64,000 bases of DNA from Polytrichum commune (Eukaryota > Streptophyta > Polytrichopsida > Polytrichales > Polytrichaceae). Position numbers and translations under genes: made by a program. Below are positions 46,420 through 58,954 of the stretch, one piece after another (the stretch's first letter is position 1; the number at the start of each line of letters is the position of its first letter). Under the pieces are notes generated by a model that was not told the DNA's origin, made no database searches, and saw only the letters and a list, made by a program, of their open reading frames with translations. The stretch lies in assembly GCA_950295325.1 (NCBI GenBank), contig OX485803.1:14200001-14264000 (forward strand). The letters are read 5' to 3'.

Positions 46420-47250
46420 TAGGGTCACTTATCAAGGCTCGTTTATTTGGAAGTGTGGAGGAGGATGAGGAGCGTAATTATCATCACACATTGATCGATG
46501 ATTCTAGTGCACAAGGTGGTGACAAGGAAAATTAAAGTGTTGGAGAAGACAATTCAAACATGTTCAAGGATATAGTCATAAAGATGGAATTGATGCAGTC
46601 GCAAGTTGCAAATTATTTACATGAAGATGTGGAGATGCAAAGTGAGCTTTGACATGCCTTGGATGTTCTAATTGATTAACATGGAAACGTTAAAATGGCC
46701 TCTCAATCTAATGTAAAGTCCATTGTGGCTTATATAGGCGTAGGGAGTCTATAATTTTTAAAAGTACATTTGTGAGTCAATGGAATGGCAATCCAACTTA
46801 ATCTAAAGATCGATCAACTTGGATTAAGGTTGGCATATCATAAATGAAGCCTAAACTCCTTACCACTGCAAATCATGATACTATGCTAAATCTTGGTTGT
46901 GATCATGGAGTATGCTTTTGAACATGCATGAAGCTAGAATTGTCAAAAACTGTGGTAGACCGAGATATTGACTCCAATTAAGTTTTGGTTTGTTGGGAGG
47001 GTTTATAGGATGCATAGAAAATTTGGTGATCATTGGGTGGAGTATAGGGATCCAATTGACTTGATGGACCTACCATAAAACTTGTAGATTGCTCTATATT
47101 GGTATAAAAAAGGAATTGATCATTTGATAGTCGAACTAGAAACAATAATTGCATTAGCTTTTATGGTATATATTATAGACTTAGATGCTTATGAGTTATT
47201 TTTAAGGGATGAAAAAGTCTTCAACAACATTTTGAATGAATGCTAGGGTT
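46420..47250 (+). pseudogene. Coding-looking relic nested in the LINE remnant, unidentified
   Basis: One plus-strand frame gives DNSNMFKDIVIKMELMQSQV then ANYLHEDVEMQSEL with few stops. Farther on come GDHWVEYRDPIDLMDLP and LETIIALAFMVYIIDLDAYE up to a stop at about 47246. The composition is AT-rich, unlike the A/C-rich flanks, so this may be part of a separate insertion. No family recognised. Confidence 0.22.
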
Positions 47251-48540
47251 TTACATTATATATATGATAGGGGTTCATTATTATTCAAAAGTATATTTAC
47301 ATACATATGTTTATAACTATATACAAATGCAATGTTTTACATATATGTATTGTCACTTGTATATTTATCATTGAAATTGCACATGTATTGCTTGATTTTA
47401 CTACCAAAAAAGAAATAAAAATAAAAATATAGAGGGTTATTAGAGTATGTTGTGAATGCACATGGTTCTTGGTTTTTAATGAAAGGTGCACCCTATGGGG
47501 AACACTAATCACATAAGCTCTAGCCTACCTTGCAAACAAGAATTCCTACAAGCATTCCATGTCGGCCCACAAATCCCTCGGGGTGTGGACTCTTCATACC
47601 ATGTACAAACTATCATGAGTGTAAAAAGGGATATTATTTGAGGCATTAGCATACATAGTATACGTAAGGGAGAAACATTGTTGTTCTCGGTTGGGGATTC
47701 GTGGCACTCAAGTAAAATCATCCGTGCGGATGAAAAAAACACAGGAATCATCTAAATGGCTATTTTTGGGCAATTTGATTCCGGAAATAGAGTCAAAGGC
47801 CCCGAATTAGTCTAGTGACGTCACATTCGAATGAATTGGCCCTCAACCCCATAGGGGGGCTTTTTTTTATTGGAGCCACTTCATCCACGATATCTTGGAT
47901 GGATGATTTTACTTGAGTGCCACGAATCCCCAGCCGTTGTTCTCTAGTGTGTACATCTAAAAATGCTATAAAAATGATGGGAGTAAAGGTAGATGTACAA
48001 AAGGGGGCCCTCAAGTTTGGAGCAAAATCTATAGATGTGTTAGTTCCATCCACTTCACATTTTCATTCATTATTTTCATATAGTCATAGTCCTCAATGAC
48101 TACCATGTTCTTCTTGTTATATTTGCATTTGGGTTCTAGTTCTACAACTAGAGGCTCTTGAAGCTTTCATGGGCTTCTTTTAGTTTTGCTCTCTATATTG
48201 TGGCTAAGATATTGTGTTCTTATCTTCTTCTCTTTTGATATAATCATTTGAGTTACATGCTATGGATGAAAAACATTCAATGACTTTCTCAATGAAAAGT
48301 GAAAGTGAATTTAATATATAATAAATTCTTATTTACTTCATGATGTAGAGTTTGTATATGTGGTGGAGGCATTTATTAAATTAAATTAAAAAGCTTAGTA
48401 TAAATGCATGAGTCCATTATTTATTATGACATTAGTATGTATACATTCCCCCCCTATAAACTTCTTGTATATAGGGGCTTTATTGTCATAATGACCCATG
48501 CACGCCATTTGGGTTCCAAAATTGTGAACACACTGCTAAA
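47251..48540. other. No gene recognised; contains module M copy
   Basis: 47760-47925 matches the repeated module at 16.9-17.25 kb ('aattagtctagtgacgtcac', 'aattggccctcaacccc'). A phrase near 47690-47710 ('ggattcgtggcactcaagta') recurs inverted near 47908-47932, making a foldback of about 240 bp. Otherwise AT-rich. Confidence 0.4.
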
Positions 48541-48544
48541 CACA

Positions 48545-50960
48545 TAATATATGCCCTAAAACAAACCACTAAACTATTCCCATCACCCCATCCATAAATT
48601 TACCCCCAAAAACACCAACAAACAACAAACAAACCCCACACCTAACACCCACACACTTGTCATCATCAACAGATCCATACCCATCAACATACTCCACATA
48701 CAAGACATCACAAAGACGAAAACAACTACCATAGAGGATAGTTGGGGAGCACAAGCAATTAGATGCCATGCACTGACATGCCAATGCGACACACCATATA
48801 AATGTACACAACAATGATGAACAAAACAAGAACTCACCAACCTAGACAACATACTACGAGACCACAACCTCACACTAATCACCAAATTCAAACAACACAA
48901 ACTGCATATGAAATACACTCAATTCCTTTGAAAATTGCCTCACTCACAACCAATTCAAAGATACTCGCTTCATAAGACCACACATATGCATCACAAACTT
49001 AACTCTATCCAAACAAGAATGCAACCTGAACAAAGACATCATTACAAACAACTCCACCATCCAAATCCAAGGCCCTAAAGCTAAGATCTACAACCATCAA
49101 GGAAATTATATTTACAACTATCACTCAAAATGATTACAATGGCTTTGGGACCAATACTCACAAACCCACTCAACCCACCTCACCAACTTTCTACAACCAC
49201 CCAAACAAGATTTCACCACAGAATTCCTATGGCTCATCCAAAGATTTATAACCATACTACCCAAGAAAAAACCCAAAAACATTCCACCCAATAACGAACA
49301 CCATACACTCAACCCTCCAATAATCCAACTCCTAATAAAATCACTCCAAATTGCACACTCGTACTACTCTTCCCTACTTACATGCCCCATCTAGCTCACT
49401 CACTATAACTCCATCCACATTGGAGATATCATATTTGGTTCCGTAGGAACTTAGGAACACCCGCCCCACTGACCAACACACCACCTTCAAAGCCATACAG
49501 TTGGCCAGAATGGCCAACTACACCCCATCCCACCCACCACACCTACCCATATTTTCAACCAAGTGGAAAAACACACTCAAAGTAGACGCCCCCCACCCCC
49601 CCCCCAAAAAAAAAAAAGAAACGCCCAACACTATACCCCTCCCAACTAAGCATTACCACATTCACCCCCTCAAATTCAATCCCCAACAATACATCTAGAC
49701 TAACAACTATTTCACACGAGTATATAGTCCCAAAAACATCCAAATATCCGAAAGACTACCCATATACCCAAACATCCTACACGCGGAACTCATGCCAGTC
49801 TCATCGCAATTAAAAACCACCCAACAAACACATACATATTTATAGATAGCATTAACAACATATTCCTCATAAGCAATATCATATGACACCCATCCTCACA
49901 ACAACAACACCAAAACAAATTATTTAATAACAACCATAGTTAACCAAATATACTAGACTAGTTAGAAGATAATCATCCACAAAGTTTGAGCACACACCGA
50001 GATTCTCAACAATGAAATAGTTGACATTGTAGCAAACAAAGGAGCCCAAAAAGACAAAGAACCCTCACCCCATTCATACACATTGCCCAAACTATCCCAT
50101 ATTGGCTAGCCACAAGCCCCAATGCAACACATGATGGAGTCATTCACAACCTACACACATTCATCTACAAAACACATTGAGAACATATAACCGCCATCAC
50201 AAAACATAAATTCCAATACGTTGACAGATGGATATCAAGCAACCAAATTAACCACAAATTATCTACCTAGTTTTGGAGAGCCCTAGGCATGTCAGTGGCC
50301 CAAATAACCCAAACCTTGATATTCATATATGCATGCACATGGGCAACAATCAAGAAAATCTCTTTTGAACCCCTCACACCCCAACACCAATTGCACTATG
50401 CCCACTCAACGACCAAGACACTTGGCCACACCTACTTTTCAAATGTGAAAATCAACATCTAGAAGGCCTACGTATAGCACGTCACAACAAAACCATGCAT
50501 CTAATCACCCAATCATTATAAACCAACAAACATACAAGATTTTACACACTCGTGAACGTTGGAACATACAATAACCAACCATCCGACCCAACAATTCCAA
50601 AGTGGCTACTCAAATGCACATGTCCCACTCCACAATGCCAATGCTTAGCAAAACCAAGGTCCGGCCTATTCTGTGTCCTTAGAGCGCCCAAACAAAGTCC
50701 AATACCAATGACCCCAACCCCACTCCTTGTGACTACAATTTATAGAATTTACATCATATGATGATTTATACCCAGGGTAGGCCATCGACCACAAACATAA
50801 TAAGTATGACTACCTAATGGCAACACTTAAACAAAAAGGATGGCAAGTCAAATGCCCTATGAAAACATACACTAAAATGCCATAAAACACCTCACATACC
50901 AAATAGTAAACAAAAGGAAATTAAACAACAAACAAACACATGTACTTCCCCCATAACCAC
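48545..50960 (+). mobile_element. Decayed LINE 3' half: RNase H and zinc-binding C-terminus
   Basis: The plus strand is extremely G-poor and A/C-rich and reads as eroded protein in changing frames. Upstream pieces include LWDQYSQTHSTHLTNFLQPP and HSYYSSLLTCPI*LTHYNSI (about 49140-49415). An RNase H domain follows: FIDSINNIFLISN (49837-49880, keeping the I-D-S acid) and KV*AHTEILNNEIVDIVANK (49981-50040), the H-T..N-E-x-x-D-x-x-A-N motif of retroelement RNase H. A cysteine-rich tail comes next: CPLNDQDTWPHLLFKCEN (50399 on), GLRIARHNKTMHLITQSL and KCTCPTPQCQC (about 50611-50643). The order (RT remnant, RNase H, zinc tail) is that of a non-LTR retrotransposon polyprotein. Many stops mean that it is inactive. 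It ends near a C-rich tract at about 50975-51005. Confidence 0.65.
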
Positions 50961-51263
50961 CTCCACTCTACCTTGCCCCCCCCCCTGCCCCCCTTCACCC
51001 CACCCCATTATTATGAGTCCTCCTTTCATAAGAAAGGCCCTACACCTTATCATAACAATATAAGGCTAATGGACTCACATTCATGCTTGTGGCAACACTA
51101 GCACTACTTTTCTTTTCTTATTTGTTCTTCCATTTTCATCTTATTTGATCAAATTTGACACTACCATGGGTTGCTAGCCAGTTTGCCAGGCTTGTGCTGG
51201 AATTTTCATAAGTATGCCAAAAATAAGTTTGGCATTCTAAAATCAAATTTTTGGGAGTTTCCA

Positions 51264-51266
51264 CAT

Positions 51267-51320
<54 letters not shown>
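51264..51320. repeat. (TG)n(GA)n microsatellite
   Basis: A compound dinucleotide run of about 55 bp in 51010-51855, a region without any recognised gene. Confidence 0.85.
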
Positions 51321-51324
<4 letters not shown>

Positions 51325-51857
51325 TCAAGCAAGTATGTAAGATAATTAAATGAAAATTTGACATAATTTTTCTATATTATTTAAATTAATTGAGTTTAAT
51401 AACACACGATAACTTGATGTTGTTGAGAATGTAAGTTCAAATACACAAAGATGAACATCCTTAGTTGGATGAAAAAGTACATATTTTCGTAGATTGATGA
51501 TCAATAGCACATATGAATTCATTTCATTTTCATTTTCGGAATATCATGTACAAGATAAATCTTAATATGCAAGTCATGATTATAAAACTTGATGAAGCTT
51601 GTAGGAATTATTCATATAGGTTGTACATACTAGAGTCCCTTTCCGTTTGGTCCTTTAAAGGCTTTTAAATGATGTGGCGTGGGCTCAAATGACAAATGCA
51701 CGTAGGTACTTTATCAACTCACCACCTACTACTACAAGTAGTGTATTGATGCCCTTGAATAAAGGCTTTCGAAATGCCGGCTCTCATCAAGTACAAAATT
51801 CAAGCAAATGGCGTGCGGAGAAGAACCTTGCGGAAGCTTGTAAGTCCTCAAGTTACG

Positions 51858-52259
51858 TACTACACTAAATATTGTATTTAGTGTCAAATGGTTATTTTAT
51901 GTCATTGTGGTAACTTTTCTAATGATGTTTCTTATGAACATGTTCACGAGGAACTATCATCTCAACTTCCGTTTATAGTTCACCCACTTTTAGTTTGCTA
52001 TATTTTGCATCCTAACATATTTGTAATGAAATATTGTCATGGGTGATTCCCGGATGATCGAGAATTGGATGAAAAAGCACTTAGTAATTGACAACAATCG
52101 CAACAAAGTAAGTCTATGATGCCCAAAAGCATATACAAGGGATGACGAATAATGTTAGGTTTGCATTTAGTGTTGGTGACACTACGCATGCGCTTTACAA
52201 TTAGTATTGAGCGAGACAAATAGAATTGGTAACACTAAGTACGATATTTAGTGTAGTAG
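51858..52259 (+). mobile_element. TIR element family H, copy 2
   Basis: A 402-bp element with ends 'actacactaaatattg' and, inward from the right, 'ctactacactaaatatcg'. The body includes 'tcattgtggtaacttttcta' and 'acaattagtattgagcgaga'. A clear target duplication is not visible. Confidence 0.55.
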
Positions 52260-52307
52260 AGATACCGATACTATATTACCACGAGAAAAAAGTGAAATTC
52301 TAAGAAA

Positions 52308-52718
52308 ACTACACTAATTATTGTGTTTAGTGTCGTATGTTGTTTAGGGTCATTGTGGTAAGTTTTCTAATGACACTTCTTATGAATAAGTTTACAAGTA
52401 CTGCCATGGGGTAATTGAAATTTGGATGAAATCCATGCCAATTACGGAAACAAAGTTTGGTATATTTTTCATCTTAACAAGTCTGTAATGGAAATGTTGT
52501 CATGGATGATTGAAATTTGGATGAGAAGTCACTTGGTAAGTGACAATAATTGCAACACCGTGGATCTACAATGCCCAAAATGTTTCAAAACAAAATTAAC
52601 AAATAATGTTGGGTTTTACATTTAGTGTCGGTGACACTACACATGTAGTTTACAATTAGTATTGAGCAAGACAAGATAGAAGTAGTGACACCACATATAC
52701 TTTTTAGTGCACACTATG
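52308..52718 (+). mobile_element. TIR element family H, copy 3, tandem to copy 2
   Basis: Same orientation and layout as copy 2, about 50 bp downstream: 'actacactaattattgtgtt', 'tcattgtggtaagttttcta', 'acaattagtattgagcaaga'. The right end 'tttttagtgcacact' is more degraded. Confidence 0.5.
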
Positions 52719-52859
52719 ATATTATCGATGTTGAAGAATTAAAGAATTTGGATGTTTCTTGGATCCATGAAGGCCATGTGAGATTCTAGCAACAATCTTT
52801 GAAAAACAAAAAAAACTAAACTCTAAAGTTTGTTACTTTGATTTCCCAACGCTAAAAGT

Positions 52860-53035
52860 GATGGAGCCATAAAGTGATCAAGTATGTCTTCCAATTATGT
52901 TGACTACTGGGTTAGAATGGTTGACAAAATTTTGAGCATGCATTCTAAATGTCTTTCAAACATATGTGTTTTTGCTGTTTGTTTTCATATCTACAACTAA
53001 CTCACACATTCTTCAAATGTAGGTGTCATATTAAG
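52860..53035 (+). repeat. Dispersed repeat N, copy 3
   Basis: A diverged match to 410-530 and 12200-12620 ('ttgactactgggttagaatgg', 'ctttcaaacatatgtgt', 'caaatgtaggtgtc'). It ends right at the following MITE. Confidence 0.45.
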
Positions 53036-53039
53036 ATAA

Positions 53040-54365
53040 GGGCCGGTTTACTCTATAGACCATGAAGTTGGACCAGGGCTCTACAAGGCAGCTGATTGGC
53101 TCTTGAAGTTGTCCCGGGACAACTTCGGTTTACACTAAGGAAAAAATGGCATAGGGACCATGGAGGTTGAGGTCCCCAAAATATAATTTTTAAGATCTAA
53201 TAAATGCACTGACATGGTCCAACGGGTTTTGCGGTGAGAGAGGTAAGAGAGGCGGTCTGGTAGGAAAAGGCAAGGGCCCATGTCAAACAAATACCATTTC
53301 AAGATTTTCTTAATAAATCTACCTTTTATGTGCCTTAACTATATTATAGCCCATGAGACATACTAGCATAACCTTGCCCTAGCCCTTAAACCGGCTTACA
53401 CGTGTTTCATCAAACAACGCGGGACATCTAGAACTCAAGAATTCGAGTGCAGATTTGTTTTTTGGTCTACCAACTGCAATGTTTGGAATTTGGGGGCTTG
53501 TAATATACCGTTGGAAAGGTCTTGAAAATATCTTTCCAACGGTATATTACACGCCCCAGAATGTTTAAAAACTATAGTTGAAAAAGAAAAAAGAAAAAAC
53601 TGTAGTCATTTAGTGACTGTAGATCAGGGTGGTCAAATGAAGCGCAATGGGAAATCTTCTAACATTAATTATCAAAGAATTGAAATTTAATGTTGAGCAA
53701 AGTAGGGTGGTAACAACATTAGATATAATCAAAAACTAAATATCCTATCTAGTGTAGTGACAACACAAGGTACATGTCACATGTACAAATTGAATCACTC
53801 ATTTTTTTTGTAAAAATTGTTGTGAGAAGACCTCTCTTGACTCCATATGTTCCTCTCTCTATGTCCAATGCTTTCGTAAACCACGCTCAAAATTGCAAAT
53901 TTTTCCCATTCTCCTTGCAAAATCAGTGTTTGAATGCCCACAACATTCTTCACAAGCATGTACAAAAATATGTACAATCCTAGTAGCACGACTAGCTGCC
54001 TCCTCCTCTCCATTTTGACCATACTTGCTAAATTTTAAGGCGAAAAGAAGAAAATACTAAGTGACAAGATAAGTGAAGGCATGTGTAGGCAAGTGAAGGC
54101 AAATTGAAGTCAACAAAATGGTCAAACTTCATTTTTTCCCAAAACTGCCCTTTTTGGGTTTCCATTAAAAAAATCAGCACATCCACTTCTTGCCGCATGG
54201 TCATTCCTCTTGGTCCACATTCGGTTTACACCTAGTGAGGGGCCCAATGGCTTTGTAAATCGATTTTTTAAGAACACGGACCATGAAATGTAGACCATGA
54301 ACTCGTACCGCGGAATAAGGCATCTTCCATGGGACAAGTTCATGGTCTATGGTGTAAACCACCCC
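53040..54365 (-). mobile_element. Harbinger-like MITE, family B, copy 4, with about 800-bp interior insert
   Basis: Flanked by TAA at 53037-53039 and 54366-54368. Ends are GGGCCGGTTTACTCTATAGA and, inward from the right, GGGGTGGTTTACACCATAGA. The outer parts match the 565-578-bp copies in the same orientation as copy 3. The interior (about 53300-54110) is foreign: it contains a hairpin (53494-53556), a family H right-end fragment (53650-53760) and other DNA. Total length is 1326 bp. Confidence 0.75.
53494..53556. repeat. Near-perfect hairpin
   Basis: Arms 'gtaatataccgttggaaag' (53500-53518) and 'ctttccaacggtatattac' (53532-53550) are perfect complements with a 13-nt loop. The stem extends outward about 6 bp with one mismatch (gggctt / cgcccc side). 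Confidence 0.85.
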
Positions 54366-54368
54366 TAA

Positions 54369-57095
54369 GTAACCAAACTAGCCACGTCTACCTTAATTTA
54401 GAGGTCGAGCTCATGCCATAACTTTGAACTCTTGTGGTTGAAAGTTTTAGAATGCATGTGTCTACATTGGGTCGGTTGGGCTTGGGCGATCGAAGTACAA
54501 GGTAGATGGTGCTACAACTATCACTTCAAGAGTTGAGTGTATCTATTATTATAACATTTATGTAGTTTTTGATGTTTCGTGTTAGTTGCCAAAAGGGGAT
54601 TCCCACACACCAAGGCATGTCTTATTTAAATCCCAAACGCAAAACTTACAAGGTTCAATGTTTTATTGGCAGATTACCCAAAACCAATATGTAATTACAT
54701 TGCAAGATTTGTACATGTTAATCTTGGGCAGGATGTTAATTTCAACATGCTCTACTTTACTTTGAGCCTACTAAGGTGAGTGCCCCTCTTATGGTCAATT
54801 TTGGGTGTCAATGTATGTAGAAATTTTGAACCCAAGAAAAAAATAAAAAAATAAAAAATGCTTCAGCACATTATCGAATCCAATGGGGAACATGAGAGTT
54901 GAGCTTGATACTTTGGAGTCAATGTGAGTATCTTAGGCATCCTTGAAGTGAAACTCATAAATGACCTATTAAGGTTTTTCATTCAGATTTGTACATTTCA
55001 GACTTGAATATGCACCTATACATTAGGATCCATCATAGGTCATGATCCATGATACTAGGTGTGCATACGTCTAGACGCCTTTTGAAATCATGGAAAATGA
55101 TCACCAATGCTCAAATTCCATGAACAATGATACCTCATTTCCATTGCCAACAAACTTTAACAAAAAGGAAAATACAATAATGAGAACTATAGCATGACAA
55201 AAGTGAAGTACTCTCTTGTGTCACATGACTTGAGTGCAAACTTGTGATTGCACTACATTGGTTATGGTATATAATATGGGTTATTTTTGGAGTAATGGGG
55301 TGTTACAACTTTTTATTGGGATGATGGATTGTTGTTATTATCAATAAAAAAAAAACACATATTTGTTGTTGTTGTTGTTGTTGTAATATTTGCGGTGTAA
55401 TTTATTTTTGTTATGTTGGTAAACATTCATATACTTAGAAAATATTGTATAATAACCAAGAAACACTAGCATTTATCATGTTTAGCGGAGAAGAAAGTGT
55501 TCTTGAAGAAGGTTGCACTTCTAGAATACATGGTGCATTCTATTTCTCAACCATCTTCGTGTTGCAATGACTAACTTGCTTGGGAGCTATCTTCCTACTT
55601 GATATGGGCAACTATTCCTTGGGGAGGTTACTTCCTCTTTAGAATAAGTAAACATGTGTGATAATGTAGTATTGTATGAGGGGCTATTTTTCTACAGGAA
55701 TGGATTCATGCTCATTTTCAAAATAATGGTAGATCGTTCTAATCATTGACACCTTGTGGGTATTGATATTGGATGATTAATTTAATGGTACCTATATCAC
55801 TTATATGTAAAATAAATCCCGAATTCCTTAAAGTCCTTAAAGTGTATGATTAACTATATGCTTCTCAAGAAATCCCCACACACACTAACATCCAAAGTTT
55901 TTGATTTCAATCCACACTAGAAGAGGAAACTAATGCGACAAAGAGGATGGTAGGTTTTGGAATTGAAGATTAGGAGCATGAACGACAAGCGCCCAACCCC
56001 CTTGAAACCTTGGGAGACATCTCACAAGTGATTTCATCCATCCTCGATTTTTCGCAAAAAAATCAACAATATATTCATCCATTCTCCATAATTGAAGTGC
56101 AAGGTATATGATTTTTCATATCTAGACTTTTATGTTCATGGTGTTTTATGTGTACCACTTATGTGATTTTATGATGTTATGTCGAACACTATATTACGTA
56201 TATTGTGTTTCACATACCTAGAGAACCCTATATTATACGTAATTTTTTATAAATGATCCAAAATTAATATATGAGACCTATATTTTATCACATGTTGTTC
56301 CTACATATTTTTCCATTGCCCCCCTAAAAATTGACCACATGTTAGTTCAAGTTCACCCACAAGTAGCGCCTCCTCCCTATAGCTCACATGAGTAAATAAA
56401 TTGTCAACTAACTAGATTTTATTGATGTTTTATTTTTATTTTCCTCATATTGTAGTGCCACCATTCAAATAACAACCACCTCACATTGGGATCACTAGAT
56501 TGGTTACTTGGTTACTAGCTACTTGGTTAACCACATCAACAAGAAGATAGGCTCTTAGTTACTTGGATACTTGACAAGGACTTGATTACTCTACAGTAGG
56601 CATACCCAAAATCAACATATAACCTACAATCAAAATCATATATGGTTGGTATACATCTTAAACCCACAAGTACTTCACTCTGACTTTATAGGTTGGTTTT
56701 TAGGTTGTGTTGATTTCGGATAAACATATCTTATAACAATTGTGTTCGCGATAATCTCCATATTCATATCAAGTTAGGCAATGAATCATGCAACCAAACA
56801 AAATTGTGCTATGCAACTACTGCATGCTCAAAATATGCTATGAACTAGATAACAAATGCGAGAAGCCCTATCATGACATGTAGTAGACACCCAACCTACC
56901 GAGCCATAGTAAAAAGATATGCAAGTTTTTGGTGCCTCATACAACCAATATATAACACATGTCAAGTAGCTGATGTAGTGATTCAGAACATGGCAAGGTC
57001 ATCAATTGCAAGCGATAATGTACCAATAAGGAGTGGACACGTTAACACAAAGAGAAAATTGCTTGGTATGACCACTACAAAGTTCATAATTAGTG
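54369..57095. other. No gene recognised
   Basis: 2.7 kb of AT-rich DNA with (TTG)n at about 55358-55384. ORFs are short and featureless. I could match no repeat from this window here. Confidence 0.45.
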
Positions 57096-57189
57096 CCACG
57101 GCTCACGGCTCATGCCCAAGCTTCAAGGCAAGCATAATTATCTTCTCCGTCGTGGTGTGTGTGAAATACCATTAACATTCTCTTATCAT

Positions 57190-57800
57190 ATCCTAACCAT
57201 CCACATTGAGAGAAAGAGAGAGAGAGCTGGGCTTTTCTTGCTTAAAGCCATGCTTACTGTCAAGCTTAGCCTTTGTGCAATACATCCTCTTATCAAGAGG
57301 CCATACCATTCCTTTGCATATCCATGTACCTTTCAAAACCTGGGTGGGTGGGTGGGATCATTTCCCATGGCTACTCCCTTGCATATCAAACTACTTACTA
57401 TGGTCATTGTCATTTCTTGGTATATCTCTAAGAAAGTAAACAACCATAAGTAAACTACTTACTAAGGTTTTACATTTGTACCCTTAATGTAAAGTAATGT
57501 ACTTCATATCCAAAGTATGTGAATTTCTAGTATAAACCTTGTCCACTACTACTTCAAAAGTCCTATCAATACTTAATATACTGCTTAACATTCCTCCTCA
57601 TTAAAGAATGTCTAAGCCCTATGTACACACTATTTTTTTGACAAAAGTTGGTATGCAAAACCTAAAGATGTTGTCAAATTTGGGGAGGGACTGCCTCACA
57701 TGTGCCCATGCCACCAACCAAATCCAAAGAGAGGGTTAGTAATGTACACGAGGTGAATAATAGCAGATCCCAATTGTTATATATGTCACACAATAACGTA
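57190..57800 (+). repeat. Duplicated segment, left copy
   Basis: Diverged match to 58955-59640: a (GA)n-Gly/Ser-like start 'gagagagagctgggcttttc', '(GGGT)n' run 'gggtgggtgggtggga', and 'tgcccatgccaccaaccaa' with 'gataatagcagatcccaatt'-like sequence. Offsets are about 1.76-1.85 kb, so one segment was duplicated in direct orientation. Non-coding. Confidence 0.55.
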
Positions 57801-58115
57801 CAGCATGAACATACGTTTGCAACAAAGAATACACATACTTTCATGGAGTACTCTACATATTCCTTAGCCATTTGAACCTTGTGCATCCGAGGTTAGAGCT
57901 GAGTTACATACACCTCCCAAAACACCCAAATTGCACTACTTACGCTAAACTCAAAAGTTACTTAGGGTAAACAACCACCGCGGTTTAGCCTTTGAAAGGA
58001 GGTCCTTGTGATCTCACTCTCTTAATATAGAATTAGGTAGTCCTTCGTGGCCATAGATGCAGACGCCCTGATCTATGGTGGATATTCGTTAGTTGAGACT
58101 ACCCTAACCTTAAAG

Positions 58116-58927
58116 TAACTTTACCCTGGGTTCTCGGGGAGTTCACTAGACATGTATATATGTATACACGTGCTTGACAAGGGTATTTATTCAAGGGGTA
58201 TTTAATTATTCATCCTTAGTTTTTTGTACCGTATTATTATATTATTATATTTTAAATGACCCTATAATTACTTTTAAATTTGATGAAGCTCTAATTTTAA
58301 GCTAGGTATGTTCATTATAATTATTTGATTTTGCTCCAAAGGGTTTAAGAGCATTCAAAGTACTAAGTCACCAAAATCCAAGGCACAACAAGATTTTACA
58401 TTAAGATTGTTCATAAACAGTTTCAAACAACAAAATCAGCCCACCTCTCAGAAAGTCAACAACCTTGAAGAAAAAACTCTTGCCAACACTGAACCGCAAA
58501 CCCCACCTCTCAGCACGGTGAAAAAACTCTCAAAACCTAATCCTCCAGCAACGTTCTCCCCCAAATTTTCCTAAACCTTAATCCGTCATCCGCCCTCATC
58601 AATCTTTCATCCCATTTTTTCAACTGAATCGACGTATTTTTCATCCAAAATCTTCCCGCCTCTGAACACAAAGGACACCCTATTTCAAAAAACCTAGGAT
58701 CCTTAAATCCTACGGTATATTTTTACAAATATTTTAAAAATATGCGTTATTTGTATCAAGCCTATATTATTTATAATACAAATTTTATAATACATACTCA
58801 CCTATATTACTTCTAAGAAAATTCTAAGTTTTTCCTTTTGTGAATATAAATTACCCTATATTTTCCCGCACGTTGTTTTCTAATATTATCACAGTGAACT
58901 CCCCGAGCCTGGGTTTAGCATAAGTTA
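58116..58927. mobile_element. 812-bp foldback element between the two duplicated segments
   Basis: The left arm TAACTTTACCCTGGGTTCTC then GGGGAGTTCACT is mirrored on the right (inward TAACTTATGCTAAACCCAGG then CTCGGGGAGTTCACT). Arms of about 32-35 bp match with one small gap. Flanking duplications are unclear, so the class is open. The interior is AT-rich and non-coding. Confidence 0.55.
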
Positions 58928-58954
58928 CTAGTTTGGTTCACTTATGGTTAAGAC

